64,000 nucleotides of DNA. It comes from Deltaproteobacteria bacterium (GTDB lineage Bacteria; UBA10199; GCA-002796325; JACPFF01). The notes under the pieces are model-generated. The model was given only the letters and a program-made list of their open reading frames with translations. It was not told where the DNA came from and made no database searches. The position numbers and the translations under genes are program-made. The number at the start of each line of letters is the position of its first letter. The stretch's first letter is position 1. Below, piece by piece: positions 37,501-46,755 of the stretch. The DNA lies in assembly GCA_016210045.1 (NCBI GenBank), contig JACQUX010000014.1, forward strand, positions 1 through 64,000, given 5' to 3'.

Positions 37501-37779
37501 ATGACCATGCATCATTGCCTGACACGTTTAGTGGAACTCGACGGCATCAGCCGCATCGCCTTCCGCGCATGCAATGGCGTCCATCACGAAGGCTATCCGC
37601 TCGACGCAGACGGGACATGCCTCGTCTGGGGCGAAGGCGGCCCGCTGGCCCCGGAGGAACCGCTGCGGATTCCGTACGCGGCGATCGATCTCGACTCTTT
37701 CTCGGGATGGGATACGACGGAACGGCGTTGGCGCGCGCTGCACTGGGATGCGAAACGTGGCGCGTGGTCTCTTCAGTAG
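37501..37779 (+). CDS. Small protein of unknown function
   Basis: The 92-residue product looks like a real cytoplasmic protein (LDADGTCLVWGEGGPLAPEEPLRIPYAAIDL, then FSGWDTTERRWRALHWDAKRGAW). A GGAA precedes ATG 37501. It ends 57 bases before the molybdenum hydroxylase gene and may belong to that operon. Family not recognised. Confidence 0.55.
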   Translation: MTMHHCLTRLVELDGISRIAFRACNGVHHEGYPLDADGTCLVWGEGGPLAPEEPLRIPYAAIDLDSFSGWDTTERRWRALHWDAKRGAWSLQ

Positions 37780-37835
37780 GAACCACCGCCCTTTTGCGTT
37801 GCTCCGGGGGCGCGACTCTTCTATGGTCCGGCCCC

Positions 37836-40055
37836 ATGCAACGGCGGTTTGTAGGGCAGTCGGTCCGACGGGTGGAGGCGGAGGCCAAGGTCACCGGGGC
37901 GGCCCAATATATCGATGATCTGACGTTTCCCGAGATGCTGTTTGGCGTCACGGTGCGCAGTGCGGTGGCGCGGGGAACGATTCGTGCCATTGAATTCGCC
38001 GACGGCATTCCGTGGGCGGAATTGACCATCGTGACCGCGAAGCAAATTCCCGGCAAGAATCGCGTCGCGCTGATAGCGGACGATCAACCGATGTTGGCCG
38101 ACGGCAGCGTCAATCATGCCGAAGAACCGGTCGTGTTGCTCGCGCATCACGACCGCGCGCTGCTGGAAGCGGCACGACGTGCGGTGCACATCACGATCGA
38201 TCCACTGCCCGCGATGTTCGATCTCGACACCGCAGATGCGCAGCAAACCATCGTCTGGGGCACGGACAATATTCTGAAATCGTACCGGATGGACGCCGGC
38301 GACATCGACGCTGCGTGGGCGACGGCCGCACACGTCATCGAAGGCGAATACCGGACCGGCGCGCAAGAGCATATGTACATCGAACCGCAAGGAGTGATCG
38401 CCATTGCGGATCCGAACAGCGGTGTCACGGTGTGGGGTTCGTTGCAGTGTCCGTATTACGTCCACGCGGCGTTGCTGCCATTGTTCGGACTCCCGGCCGA
38501 TAAAGTGCGCGTCGTACAAACGGAGACCGGCGGCGGATTCGGGGGTAAGGAAGAATATCCCTCGCTGTTGGCCGGACATGCGGCGCTGCTGGCTTGGCAC
38601 GCGGGGAAGCCGGTGAAAATGATGTACGATCGCCGCGAAGACATGGCCGCGACCACGAAGCGGCATCCGTCGCGCACGAGAATCAAGACCGGATTCGATC
38701 GCGGCGGAAAACTCGTCGCACTCGACATCGACTTCGTACTCGACGGCGGCGCGTATACAACACTCTCGCCGGTCGTGCTGTCACGCGGGACGTTGCATGC
38801 CACCGGCCCATATCGCTGTCCGAATGTCCGCATTCGATCGCGCGCCGTCGCGACGAATTCCGTGCCGTATGGCGCGTTTCGCGGCTTCGGGGCCCCGCAG
38901 AGCCTGTTTGCGATCGAGCGGCATATGGACCGCGCCGCGCACCAATTGCGCATGGCTCCGGAGGAACTGCGTCGTCGCAACTTGCTGCGCGACGGCGACA
39001 CACTGGCCTGCGGCCAAACGGTCCGCGACGGCGTGGACTTGGGCGCGTTACTCGACCGCGCGCTGCAGCTCAGCCATTATCACGAACGCCGCGCCCAATA
39101 TCGTACCGCGAACGCCACGGAGCCGCTGCAGCGCGGACTCGGGATTGCGGCCGTGATGCACGGCGCCGGATTCACCGGCTCCGGCGAACAATATCTAGCG
39201 TCGAAAGTTGCGGTCGAAACCACTGCGGAGGGCAGACTGCGCGTCCTCGCGGCCTCCACCGAAATGGGCCAAGGGAAAAATACGGTCTTCACCCAAATCG
39301 CCGCGGACGCGGCCGGGCTGGAACTGTGCGACATCGACGTCGTCACGCCCGACACGCAGGTTGTCCCGAACAGCGGACCGACTGTGGCCTCCCGCACCAC
39401 GATGATCGTTGGCGACCTCGTCGCGCGCGGCTGCACCGGCATTTGTGATGTCTTACGCCAAAGCGATTTGCTGCCGACACCGCACACGCCCGCGGACTTC
39501 CGCCGTGCCTGCGCCGCGTATCACGCGCGACACGGCGCGCTGCGGCTCACCACGCAATACGAACCACCCCCCGGTGTCATCTGGGACGACGCGACGTATC
39601 GCGGCCAGGCGTACGCCACATACGCCTGGGCCGTGTATATCGCCGAAGTGAGCGTCGACCCGATCAGTTATGAAGTCCGTGTGACCGACTTTACCGCGGT
39701 GCAGGAGATCGGCCGCGTCGTCAATCCGACGCTGGCTGCCGGACAGATTGAAGGCGGCGTGGTCCAGGCGATCGGCTACGCACTGTACGAACAAGTTCAG
39801 CTGCGTGAGGGCCGGATGGTGAACGATCAATTCGCGAATTACATCATTCCGACCGCACTCGACGTGCCGCCGATTCGTGTCCATTTTGAAGAAGTACCGT
39901 ACGCGCACGGCCAAAGTGGCGCGAAGGGGATCGGCGAACTCCCGATGGATGCGGTCGCGCCGGCCATTTTGAACGCCGTCGAAGATGCCACCGGCGTCTC
40001 GTTCACGTCCATTCCGTTGTTGCCCGAGGAGGTTTTGTGCCGGCTGACGGCGTGA
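37836..40055 (+). CDS. Molybdenum hydroxylase large subunit (xanthine/aldehyde dehydrogenase type)
   Basis: About 739 residues from ATG 37836. It has QTETGGGFGGKEEYPS and YGAFRGFGAPQ (molybdopterin-binding), GQGKNTVFTQIAADA, and the C-terminal block GQSGAKGIGELPMDAVAPAILNAV with the catalytic Glu. It hydroxylates purines, aldehydes or aromatic acids. No signal peptide, so it is cytoplasmic. It overlaps the 2Fe-2S subunit gene, and the order (large, 2Fe-2S, FAD, XdhC, MobA-like) is that of xdh/cox-like operons. The substrate is not clear. Confidence 0.93.
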   Translation: MQRRFVGQSVRRVEAEAKVTGAAQYIDDLTFPEMLFGVTVRSAVARGTIRAIEFADGIPWAELTIVTAKQIPGKNRVALIADDQPMLADGSVNHAEEPVVLLAHHDRALLEAARRAVHITIDPLPAMFDLDTADAQQTIVWGTDNILKSYRMDAGDIDAAWATAAHVIEGEYRTGAQEHMYIEPQGVIAIADPNSGVTVWGSLQCPYYVHAALLPLFGLPADKVRVVQTETGGGFGGKEEYPSLLAGHAALLAWHAGKPVKMMYDRREDMAATTKRHPSRTRIKTGFDRGGKLVALDIDFVLDGGAYTTLSPVVLSRGTLHATGPYRCPNVRIRSRAVATNSVPYGAFRGFGAPQSLFAIERHMDRAAHQLRMAPEELRRRNLLRDGDTLACGQTVRDGVDLGALLDRALQLSHYHERRAQYRTANATEPLQRGLGIAAVMHGAGFTGSGEQYLASKVAVETTAEGRLRVLAASTEMGQGKNTVFTQIAADAAGLELCDIDVVTPDTQVVPNSGPTVASRTTMIVGDLVARGCTGICDVLRQSDLLPTPHTPADFRRACAAYHARHGALRLTTQYEPPPGVIWDDATYRGQAYATYAWAVYIAEVSVDPISYEVRVTDFTAVQEIGRVVNPTLAAGQIEGGVVQAIGYALYEQVQLREGRMVNDQFANYIIPTALDVPPIRVHFEEVPYAHGQSGAKGIGELPMDAVAPAILNAVEDATGVSFTSIPLLPEEVLCRLTA

Positions 40056-40549
40056 TCACAACAGTGCCGATCACTTGCACCATTAACGGGACACCGCAGA
40101 CGCTCCGCGTCTCGCCAATGCGACGCCTGCTCGACATGTTGCGCGAAGACGCGCATTTGACCGGCACGAAAGAAGGCTGTGGCGAAGGTGAATGCGGGGC
40201 CTGCGCCATACTCCTGAATGGCGAGCTCGTGAATAGTTGTCTGGTGCCGGCGCTGCAAGCGGATGGGGCGACGATCGTCACTGTAGAAGGGATCGCCGCC
40301 CAACGCCTCGCCGATGGACGCGCGGCCGACGTCGTGCAAGCGGCGCTGGCCACCTGCGGCGGGACGCAATGCGGGATCTGCACGCCGGGATTTGTCGTCG
40401 CCATCACGGCACTGCTCCAAACCAATTCGCGCCCGACCACGGCAGAAATCCGCACTGCACTCGGCGGCAATCTCTGTCGCTGCACCGGCTATATGAAAAT
40501 CGTCGCGGCGGTCGCACAGTGCGTGCACGCCGCAGAGGGAACGGCATGA
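40037..40549 (+). CDS. Molybdenum hydroxylase 2Fe-2S subunit
   Basis: The 170-residue protein has both clusters: CGEGECGACAILLNGELVNSC (plant-type) and CGGTQCGICTPGFVVA with LGGNLCRCTGYMKIV. Start GTG 40037 overlaps the large-subunit gene. It carries electrons from the molybdenum site to FAD. Confidence 0.95.
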   Translation: MPADGVITTVPITCTINGTPQTLRVSPMRRLLDMLREDAHLTGTKEGCGEGECGACAILLNGELVNSCLVPALQADGATIVTVEGIAAQRLADGRAADVVQAALATCGGTQCGICTPGFVVAITALLQTNSRPTTAEIRTALGGNLCRCTGYMKIVAAVAQCVHAAEGTA

Positions 40550-41475
40550 GCGGCGCATCCGCCACACCGACGCTCATTGCTCCATCGTCGCTGGAGGCGG
40601 CTCTGCAGCTGATGGCAGTGGAACCGGGCCAATGGCGTCCGTTCGCGGGCGGTACGGATCTGATGGTCGCGATGAATGCGCCCTGCGGCGCGACGCGGGG
40701 CATCCTTTCCCCTCTCCCTTTGGGGAGAGGGCTGGGTGAGGGGGAGGGCACAAGAGGTTTCATCAACCTCCTCCGCTATCCCGAACTCCACGGCATCACG
40801 GTCGCCGACGACACCATCGAACTCGGCGCCTGCACGACCTACACCCAAATCCGCGGCCACGCATTGCTGCAACGTGAATTTGCGATGCTCTGCGCCGCCG
40901 CGAGCCTGACCGGCGGCGTCGCGATCCAAAACCGCGGCACGCTCGGCGGCAATATCGCGAACGCCTCACCGGCCGCCGACTCGCTGCCCGTGTTGCTCGC
41001 GTACGACGCCGCGATCGCCTTGCAATCGATGCGCGGCATTCGCTGGGTCCCGTATGACACGGTGCACACCGGCTATAAGCAAACAATTCTCGCGCCGGAT
41101 GAACTCATTACACGGATCCGACTGCCGCGACCGCGCGCGCCGCGCGTCGAATTTTTCCGCAAGGTCGGCACACGCGAGGCGCAATCGATCACGAAAGTGA
41201 GTCTTGCCGCGTGTGCCACACGCCACGCGCAACACCTCACGGATGTCCGACTCGGGATGGGGAGCGTCGGCCCGATGCCGCTCCGTTGTCGCCGCACCGA
41301 GGCCGTGCTCCAATCCGAAATCGTCACTGCAACAACAATCGCCGCCGCACAGCGCGCTTTACTGGAAGACATCGCGCCGATCGACGATCTGCGTTCGACG
41401 GCCGCGTATCGGCGCCGCGTCGCGCAGAATTTGTTAGCGGAATTTTTGCAGCAAGCCATGACGCCGCGCGGATAG
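40546..41475 (+). CDS. Molybdenum hydroxylase FAD-binding subunit, with an in-frame repeat insertion
   Basis: About 309 residues from ATG 40546 (ATGA overlap). FAD site blocks are PFAGGTDLMVAM and GGVAIQNRGTLGGNIANASPAADSLPVLLA. Between TRG and FINLLRYPEL, at about residues 50-70, the protein contains LSPLPLGRGLGEGEG encoded by a G/C-rich palindrome (40710-40731 core) typical of an interspersed repeat. It keeps the frame and adds about 17 residues to a surface loop that in relatives is short. The gene otherwise looks intact. Confidence 0.9.
   Translation: MSGASATPTLIAPSSLEAALQLMAVEPGQWRPFAGGTDLMVAMNAPCGATRGILSPLPLGRGLGEGEGTRGFINLLRYPELHGITVADDTIELGACTTYTQIRGHALLQREFAMLCAAASLTGGVAIQNRGTLGGNIANASPAADSLPVLLAYDAAIALQSMRGIRWVPYDTVHTGYKQTILAPDELITRIRLPRPRAPRVEFFRKVGTREAQSITKVSLAACATRHAQHLTDVRLGMGSVGPMPLRCRRTEAVLQSEIVTATTIAAAQRALLEDIAPIDDLRSTAAYRRRVAQNLLAEFLQQAMTPRG
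40700..40750. repeat. Palindromic repeat inserted in a coding sequence
   Basis: CCCTCTCCC (40710-40718) and GGGAGAGGG (40723-40731) are perfect arms around TTTG. Downstream GGCTGGGTGAGGGGGAGGG extends the typical element that recurs in many bacterial genomes as 'CCCTCTCCC...GGGAGAGGG' blocks. It lies inside the FAD subunit gene. Confidence 0.75.
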
Positions 41476-41483
41476 TCACTTTT

Positions 41484-42347
41484 ATGTGGAACTGGATCGA
41501 TAGCGTCGCAGCCAGCAGCACTTCGGGAGACCCGGCGGTACTCGTCACGATCGTCCGCTGCAGGGGCTCCGCGCCGTGCGCGCCCGGCGCGCGTTTGCTG
41601 TTGCACTCCGATGACCGTTTCGACGGCACCGTCGGCGGCGGCCACCTTGAAGCGCATGTGTTGGCCGACGCGCGTGACTGTCGCACCGCCGGCACGCCAC
41701 GTTATGTGGAATACTTGCTCTGTCCCAAGACCGGCCAATGCTGTGGCGGCGCAGTCGATGCGTTCTTTGAAGTGCTGCACGGCGGACCACAACTCTATCT
41801 GTTCGGCGCCGGCCATGTCGGCCAAGCCCTCTGCCGCACGTTGGTCGACACCCCGTTCAGCATCCACGTGATCGACGACCGCGTCGAATGGATCGACGCT
41901 CCGGGGCTACCCACCGCCGTCACGCGGCATCGCGCCGGTTGGGAGGCGTTCGTCACGACGGCGCGCTGGTCCGAACACGGCACGTACATCGCGATCATGA
42001 CCCATAGTCACGACCTGGATGCCGAGATCCTCGCGGCCGTGTGCGAACGCGCGGCAACGTTCATCGGGTTGATTGGGAGTCGTCACAAATGGTTCGAACT
42101 GCAACTCCGCTTGCAACGACGCGGCCTCACGGCCGACCAATTGGCGCGCGTCCATTGCCCGATCGGCGCACCGACCGGCAAGGCCCCGCAGGAAGTGGCC
42201 GTCAGCATCGGCGCGGAACTCCTCCGACAACATTATGCAACACGCACACACACCGCATCCCATCATTCTACTCTGCGGCGGGAAATCCACGCGGATGGGA
42301 CAGCCGAAGGGATTAATGCCGTACCACGGCCGGCCGTGGCTGAGTGA
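41484..42347 (+). CDS. xdhC: XdhC-family molybdenum hydroxylase maturation protein
   Basis: About 287 residues from ATG 41484. The N-terminal VRCRGSAPCAPGARLLLHSD and GTVGGGHLEAHVLAD, then the Rossmann segment LYLFGAGHVGQALCRTL and FIGLIGSRHKW, identify XdhC/CoxI, which binds molybdenum cofactor and loads it (after sulfuration) into the hydroxylase. The final 35 residues (after AELLRQHY) extend past the usual end and overlap the next gene by 113 bases. Confidence 0.93.
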   Translation: MWNWIDSVAASSTSGDPAVLVTIVRCRGSAPCAPGARLLLHSDDRFDGTVGGGHLEAHVLADARDCRTAGTPRYVEYLLCPKTGQCCGGAVDAFFEVLHGGPQLYLFGAGHVGQALCRTLVDTPFSIHVIDDRVEWIDAPGLPTAVTRHRAGWEAFVTTARWSEHGTYIAIMTHSHDLDAEILAAVCERAATFIGLIGSRHKWFELQLRLQRRGLTADQLARVHCPIGAPTGKAPQEVAVSIGAELLRQHYATRTHTASHHSTLRREIHADGTAEGINAVPRPAVAE

Positions 42348-42897
42348 ACAGCTCGAGCGGATCGAGGCCCTCGGCAGCAGCGACTGTTACGTCGTCCTCG
42401 GCTTCGAGCGCACGGCCTATCTCCCGCTGCTCGAGACCCGCTTTCGCGCTACCGCGTGCATTCATAGTCGACTCCGCACGCAGCTGCACGTCGTCCACAA
42501 TCCAATGCCCGAACACGGCCCATTTTCGTCGCTGTGCGCCGCGATCCCCCGACTGCCGGCAGCCACGACAGCGGCCTTCGTGCTGCCACTCGATGTCCCC
42601 GCCGCGCAGCATGCGACGTGGTTCGCCCTCGCCACCGCACTCACTGACGACGTCTCCGCGGTCATCCCCACGCACAACGGCCACGGCGGCCATCCAGTCT
42701 TACTGCGACGCTCGTTCTTAGAACAACTCGCAACTATTCCCCGCGACGCCGCCCACGCCCGACTCGATCACCAATTGCACGCGCTCCCCTCGCGCGCGCT
42801 CGTCCGCCTCGCTGTTAGCGACGCACAAGTCGCATGCGACCTGAACACCCCCGCCGATCTGCAGCAATATTCCCAGGCAATGGATCGATCATCATGA
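42235..42897 (+). CDS. MobA-like nucleotidyltransferase (molybdenum cofactor)
   Basis: About 220 residues from ATG 42235. LLCGGKSTRMGQPKGLMPYHGRPWL is the nucleotide-binding signature of the MobA/MocA family, with VLPLDVPAA, HGGHPVLLRRSFLEQL and DLNTPADL typical for the transferase fold. It likely adds CMP or GMP to molybdopterin for the adjacent hydroxylase. It overlaps xdhC by 113 bases. Confidence 0.88.
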   Translation: MQHAHTPHPIILLCGGKSTRMGQPKGLMPYHGRPWLSEQLERIEALGSSDCYVVLGFERTAYLPLLETRFRATACIHSRLRTQLHVVHNPMPEHGPFSSLCAAIPRLPAATTAAFVLPLDVPAAQHATWFALATALTDDVSAVIPTHNGHGGHPVLLRRSFLEQLATIPRDAAHARLDHQLHALPSRALVRLAVSDAQVACDLNTPADLQQYSQAMDRSS

Positions 42898-42912
42898 GGA
42901 CGACATTGATAA

Positions 42913-43359
42913 TCACCGCTTCCAACCGGCCAGCAGCACGCCGGCCCAGGCGATCAGTGCGCCGGCGACGCGGGTGAGACTGACGGGTATTTTTTCCACC
43001 GTAAGGTCCCAGACCAAACTCACGACGATCTGCGCAGCCACGAATCCGAGGAACACCCGCAACGCCCCGATTTTTTCGATCGCAAGTGGCAGGCCCACAA
43101 CAATCACGAAACCACATAGACCCGGAACGAAGTACCACCACACCGGTGTGCGATCGCCGAAGCGCTCGCGCAATAGTTCCGGCAATAGCTGCGGCAGATA
43201 GCGACTCAGCCCATAAAAAATCCCGGCGACACAAAACAGCACGACGGTATTCAACAACGTCACCGCCGCGATTCCCCACCCACTCGTGATCTGCCGATTC
43301 ACGACCCCTTGCATGACCGACGCAACGCCGAGCGCCATCGACACCAGGACCCAGACCAT
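42913..43359 (-). CDS. YdcZ-family (DUF606) membrane protein
   Basis: About 148 residues from ATG 43359, after GGAGG. Four or five membrane segments (VWVLVSMALGVASVMQGVVN, FCVAGIFYGL, FVPGLCGFVIVVGLPLAI, RVFLGFVAAQIVVSLVWD, GALIAWAGVLLAGWKR) match the DMT_YdcZ family of small transporters. Substrate unknown. It is convergent with the molybdenum operon, 15 bases away. Confidence 0.88.
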   Translation of the reverse strand: MVWVLVSMALGVASVMQGVVNRQITSGWGIAAVTLLNTVVLFCVAGIFYGLSRYLPQLLPELLRERFGDRTPVWWYFVPGLCGFVIVVGLPLAIEKIGALRVFLGFVAAQIVVSLVWDLTVEKIPVSLTRVAGALIAWAGVLLAGWKR

Positions 43360-43530
43360 AGTTACCTCCGCTTCGTCATTGCCGGGTTGGACCATACCAC
43401 ATTCTGAGTGTCGATCTACCACATCGTCCCGCTAACCACTTGATTTGTCGTTCGCCAATGCGGTCCCGGAATTGCAAGCTCATCTGGAACCTTCAACGGC
43501 GTAGGGAATAGGGCAACCAAAGGGGGAGCT

Positions 43531-45357
43531 ATGAAGCAAGGAGAACGTATCCGACGATTAGTCGCGCTCGTCGGCATCTGTACGATGGCCGCATGCGGCG
43601 GCTCAAGTGGCAGTAGTTCGACCGACGATTCCGGCGGATCGACAACCGGGAGCAGCAGCGGCGGCGGGACCACGACCGGAACGCCTGACACCACGACATC
43701 CACGACGGTGCCGGGCGACTTGGTCGTCAGCTCGCCAACTGCCGGCGCCAGCGCCAGTGGGAACTTGGCCCGCGTGACAAAGTCATTGAAAGTCGACGCC
43801 ACGACGCCGTCCGGCGCCCCGACCACGGAATTTCAAGAAAAACGCGAGGCCTTACAGGAACTGCTCGCCGCGGAAGGCGAATGCAGCATCCCGCTGCGCA
43901 CCGAGATGCCGTCATCGCCCTCGTGCTACGGCCCGACGCTCCTTTTTTGTAACCACGCCGACGCCGACTCGACCGATGCCGATTGCGATATGCCGGAGAA
44001 CGGCAACAACTTCGGCGAAAACGCCCCCGACGACGGTAACCTGCCGGTCGGCGATCTAGGCTTATGGGGTGAAACTGAAACCAGCACCGGCGAGGCCTGC
44101 GCCGCCGCGCAAATGAATTACTTGATCGACAAGGTCGCGGTGCGCATCGACAACATCGTCAACATCTTCGGCGCGATGGCCTGCGCCGGGAAAAAAGCCG
44201 GCGTTGAACTCCCCGCTGTCGGCGCGTCGGTCGATCTCTCGTCCGCGATCGCAGCAAACTTAAGCGTTACCGGACTCACGATCAGCGCGGCCAGCATCGC
44301 CCGCTTGGAAGACGACGCCAGCGGCAATGCGGTCTATCAATCGACCATTACCATTTCCGTTTCCGGACCCAGCGGCAGCACCGAAACCGGTACGTTGATT
44401 CTCAAACATATCCCGACGGCCGCGGACAACAGCACCTATAAGGGCAAGCTCTCGATGGTGATCAGCTCGTCCCAGAGTGACGGCGGGAATTGCGCCCAAT
44501 CCGGTCTCACGGGCGTGGCACGCGCCGGGGTTATTTTGTACGAGAAGACGTCGGAAGAATCATTGACGTACAAACTCGATTTCGCGGATTTCTGCGGTGC
44601 CGACACCCAGCCGTTGGATGAGGACAACAACATCGATCCATCTGACAAGCTCGTCATGGCGGGAAATGACCAACCACAGGGCGACAATCAACAACAGCAA
44701 CCGCCGCAAGATCAACAGCAACAACAACCGCCACAGGATCAGCAGCAACAACCGCCGCCGCAAGGCTCACTCGCCAAAGTCGATGAGGCACCAGCGGAAA
44801 ATCCGGACGGATGGGGCGGCAACTGGAATCATGGCGTGTTCAGCTTGAATCCCACCAGCGGGACCGGAACCGTCGCCTTCGCATGGCAGGCCGGTCCGCA
44901 AGATTCTTATACCCGCGTGCTGAACGCGACGGTCTCCGGCAACGAAGACGGCTCGGCCGGCGGCACCGCGTATTTCGGATACGGGCCTGACGTGGCCTCG
45001 ACCACGGAGTCGGTCGGATCGATCTCCGGCTTCTTCTGTAACTGGGCCGGACCGAACAATCGCAATGGGATGAGCGGTCCCAGCGCGCTGGCCCAACGCC
45101 AGGTGTTGCAACGCGCAGTCGGCGCCGATCTGTTCACGTCCGACAGCAGCCAGTTGGCGATCGCGTATGCGCCGACGAACAGCTGCAACATGGCCGCCGA
45201 TGACAACATGACCTTCTATGCAGTGGGGGCCCAAGATTCATCCACTGCGATCGAGATGACGAACAACGTGACGACGAACAATTCAGCCGTCACACATGAA
45301 TTGATCGACTTGAGCGACGTCAGCTTCACACTACCGACGCCACCGGCCGATCTGTAA
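43531..45357 (+). CDS. Surface lipoprotein with Gln/Pro-rich linker
   Basis: The 608-residue product has lipobox MAACGG at about residue 22, then a Gly/Ser/Thr-rich linker to residue 60. A short segment (CSIPLRT, SCYGPTLLFCNHADADSTDADCD) has paired Cys. Residues 385-410 are a striking run of Gln, Pro and Asp (repeated QQQQPPQD). Beyond it is a domain with WGGNWNHGVFSL and CNWAGPNNRNGMS. A strong intrinsic terminator follows at 45382-45415. Family unknown. Confidence 0.72.
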   Translation: MKQGERIRRLVALVGICTMAACGGSSGSSSTDDSGGSTTGSSSGGGTTTGTPDTTTSTTVPGDLVVSSPTAGASASGNLARVTKSLKVDATTPSGAPTTEFQEKREALQELLAAEGECSIPLRTEMPSSPSCYGPTLLFCNHADADSTDADCDMPENGNNFGENAPDDGNLPVGDLGLWGETETSTGEACAAAQMNYLIDKVAVRIDNIVNIFGAMACAGKKAGVELPAVGASVDLSSAIAANLSVTGLTISAASIARLEDDASGNAVYQSTITISVSGPSGSTETGTLILKHIPTAADNSTYKGKLSMVISSSQSDGGNCAQSGLTGVARAGVILYEKTSEESLTYKLDFADFCGADTQPLDEDNNIDPSDKLVMAGNDQPQGDNQQQQPPQDQQQQQPPQDQQQQPPPQGSLAKVDEAPAENPDGWGGNWNHGVFSLNPTSGTGTVAFAWQAGPQDSYTRVLNATVSGNEDGSAGGTAYFGYGPDVASTTESVGSISGFFCNWAGPNNRNGMSGPSALAQRQVLQRAVGADLFTSDSSQLAIAYAPTNSCNMAADDNMTFYAVGAQDSSTAIEMTNNVTTNNSAVTHELIDLSDVSFTLPTPPADL

Positions 45358-45381
45358 ACGGTTCGATCAACTGAGGGATCA

Positions 45382-45415
45382 CATCGGGGGCCTTTCGGGC
45401 CCCCGATGTTTTTTT
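45382..45415 (+). terminator. Rho-independent terminator
   Basis: CATCGGGGGCC and GGCCCCCGATG form an 11-pair stem with a loop TTTCG-like, followed by seven T. It ends the lipoprotein gene at 45357 and may serve both strands. Confidence 0.9.
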
Positions 45416-45436
45416 GAACAGCAATCGTTGAGGTGG

Positions 45437-45781
45437 CTATGCGGTCTTTTGCCACTCGGCGAGCGCCGTCAGCGCCTCGGCGGCGTACATCAGCGAGGGG
45501 CCGCCGCCCATATATACGGCCATCCCGAGCGCCTCGACGATCTCTTCCCGCTTCGCGCCCAATTGCGCCAGCGTCTTGGTATGAAATCCGATACAGCCGT
45601 CGCAATGTGCTGCCACCGCGAGCGCCAACGCAATCAGCTCCTTCGTTTTCTTGTCGAGCGCCCCGTCTTGCGTCGCGGCCTTGGCCAAGGCGGAGAAGCC
45701 CTCCATCACCGCCGGGACTTCTTGGCGTAACGCGGCCATTTGCCGACTGATCCCCTGCGTGATCTCCTGATACGATTTCAT
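45437..45781 (-). CDS. Carboxymuconolactone decarboxylase/AhpD-family protein
   Basis: About 114 residues from ATG 45781. It has the CxxC pair in HCDGCIGFHTKTLAQLGA and VAVYMGGGPSLMYAAEAL, characteristic of the AhpD-like fold, which can act as a peroxidase partner or thiol oxidoreductase. It overlaps the upstream ArsR gene by a few bases and is last in the rhodanese-ArsR-CMD operon. Sulfide or redox stress response is likely by context. Confidence 0.92.
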   Translation of the reverse strand: MKSYQEITQGISRQMAALRQEVPAVMEGFSALAKAATQDGALDKKTKELIALALAVAAHCDGCIGFHTKTLAQLGAKREEIVEALGMAVYMGGGPSLMYAAEALTALAEWQKTA

Positions 45782-46170
45782 ATAACTCCAACTCCTTTCA
45801 TGGCCCTCCGACGACGTGCGCCGCGGGACCGCTGCATGGCGACATTTCGCACGATGCGTAGTTTGCGTTCTTGTAACGTTACAAATGTCCGACACACGTT
45901 GCGACAGAGGTGATCAACAAGCGCACCTCCGGTCCCATACAGCGTTTGCACGCCGACCTTGCGGGCCCGCACCAACCCCGCCAGCGCCAGAATATGCAGA
46001 TGCTTAGAGACATTCGGCTGTTTGGCTTGCAACGCCGCCGTGATCGCATTCACCGAGCACTCTCCTTGATGCAAGATGCACATGATCCGCAACCGCAGCG
46101 GATCGCCCAACGCCTTCAACATCGCCGCCAACGGCTGCAACGCCGTTTCGGACAATTCGGTCAGCAACAT
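45778..46170 (-). CDS. ArsR-family regulator of the rhodanese operon
   Basis: About 130 residues from ATG 46170. The motif ALGDPLRLRIMCILHQGECSV, then AKQPNVSKHLHILALAGLV, is the usual ArsR winged helix. Cys lie at the fourth and eleventh positions of the first block, and HLCRNVCRTF adds a further pair, so thiol-based sensing (as in BigR/SqrR) is plausible. Its C-terminal tail is basic. It likely binds the palindrome-like site at 46756-46777. Confidence 0.88.
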   Translation of the reverse strand: MLLTELSETALQPLAAMLKALGDPLRLRIMCILHQGECSVNAITAALQAKQPNVSKHLHILALAGLVRARKVGVQTLYGTGGALVDHLCRNVCRTFVTLQERKLRIVRNVAMQRSRGARRRRAMKGVGVI

Positions 46171-46733
46171 GAAGACCTCGGCGCGCTGCAGCACGAGCTT
46201 CCTTCATCGCCCTGGCAGCCGGGGCGCACCCGATTCCACGGCATCCGGGACAGCACATGCGCCAGCCCGCAATAGCCTGTGGCCCCGGCCACCAGCAGAC
46301 CAACGCCGATCGCGCCGCCCAGCCACGCAAAACCCGCATGGACCCACTGCGCCAGTCCGGTACTCAATACTAACAGGCTGCCGATCGTCAGAAAGACTTG
46401 CCGTTGCAGTGGCAACACGCGCCGCTGCCGCACCGTCGTGCCACTCGCGCGACGGAACGCCTCGATGCCGCCGGCCAACGAAACGACGCGTTGAAAACCG
46501 AGCGCGCGCAACTGCTCGGCAGCCGCGGCACTCCGCACGCCTTGCTGACAGACGACGCAGATCGCCGCGTCCGGCCGCAGCTCACGCGTCCACACCGCGA
46601 GTTGATCGAGCGGACACGAACGCGCCGCCGGGATCGATTCATAGAGAAATTCATCCGGACTCCGCACGTCGATCAGGATCGGCGGCGCGGACCGGAGCTG
46701 CTGGAGCAGTTCGGCTGCAGTAATGACTGGCAT
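46161..46733 (-). CDS. Rhodanese domain with membrane segment and Cys-rich tail
   Basis: About 190 residues from ATG 46733. Residues 1-100 form a rhodanese domain with active site CVVCQQGVRS. After it two membrane helices follow (VFLTIGSLLVLSTGLAQWV, FAWLGGAIGVGLLVAGATGYCGLAHVL; DUF2892-like). The protein ends with GCQGDEGSSCCSAP and CC, Cys pairs that may take up persulfide or metal. It is first in an operon with the ArsR gene and CMD gene, overlapping the ArsR start by 10 bases. This layout suits sulfur or persulfide handling. Confidence 0.9.
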   Translation of the reverse strand: MPVITAAELLQQLRSAPPILIDVRSPDEFLYESIPAARSCPLDQLAVWTRELRPDAAICVVCQQGVRSAAAAEQLRALGFQRVVSLAGGIEAFRRASGTTVRQRRVLPLQRQVFLTIGSLLVLSTGLAQWVHAGFAWLGGAIGVGLLVAGATGYCGLAHVLSRMPWNRVRPGCQGDEGSSCCSAPRSSCC

Positions 46734-46755
46734 GTGACACCTCCAGCCCGCCGAT

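Noticed and set aside
40710-40731. Hairpin read as a transcription terminator
   Set aside because: It lies inside an intact reading frame and lacks a T-run.
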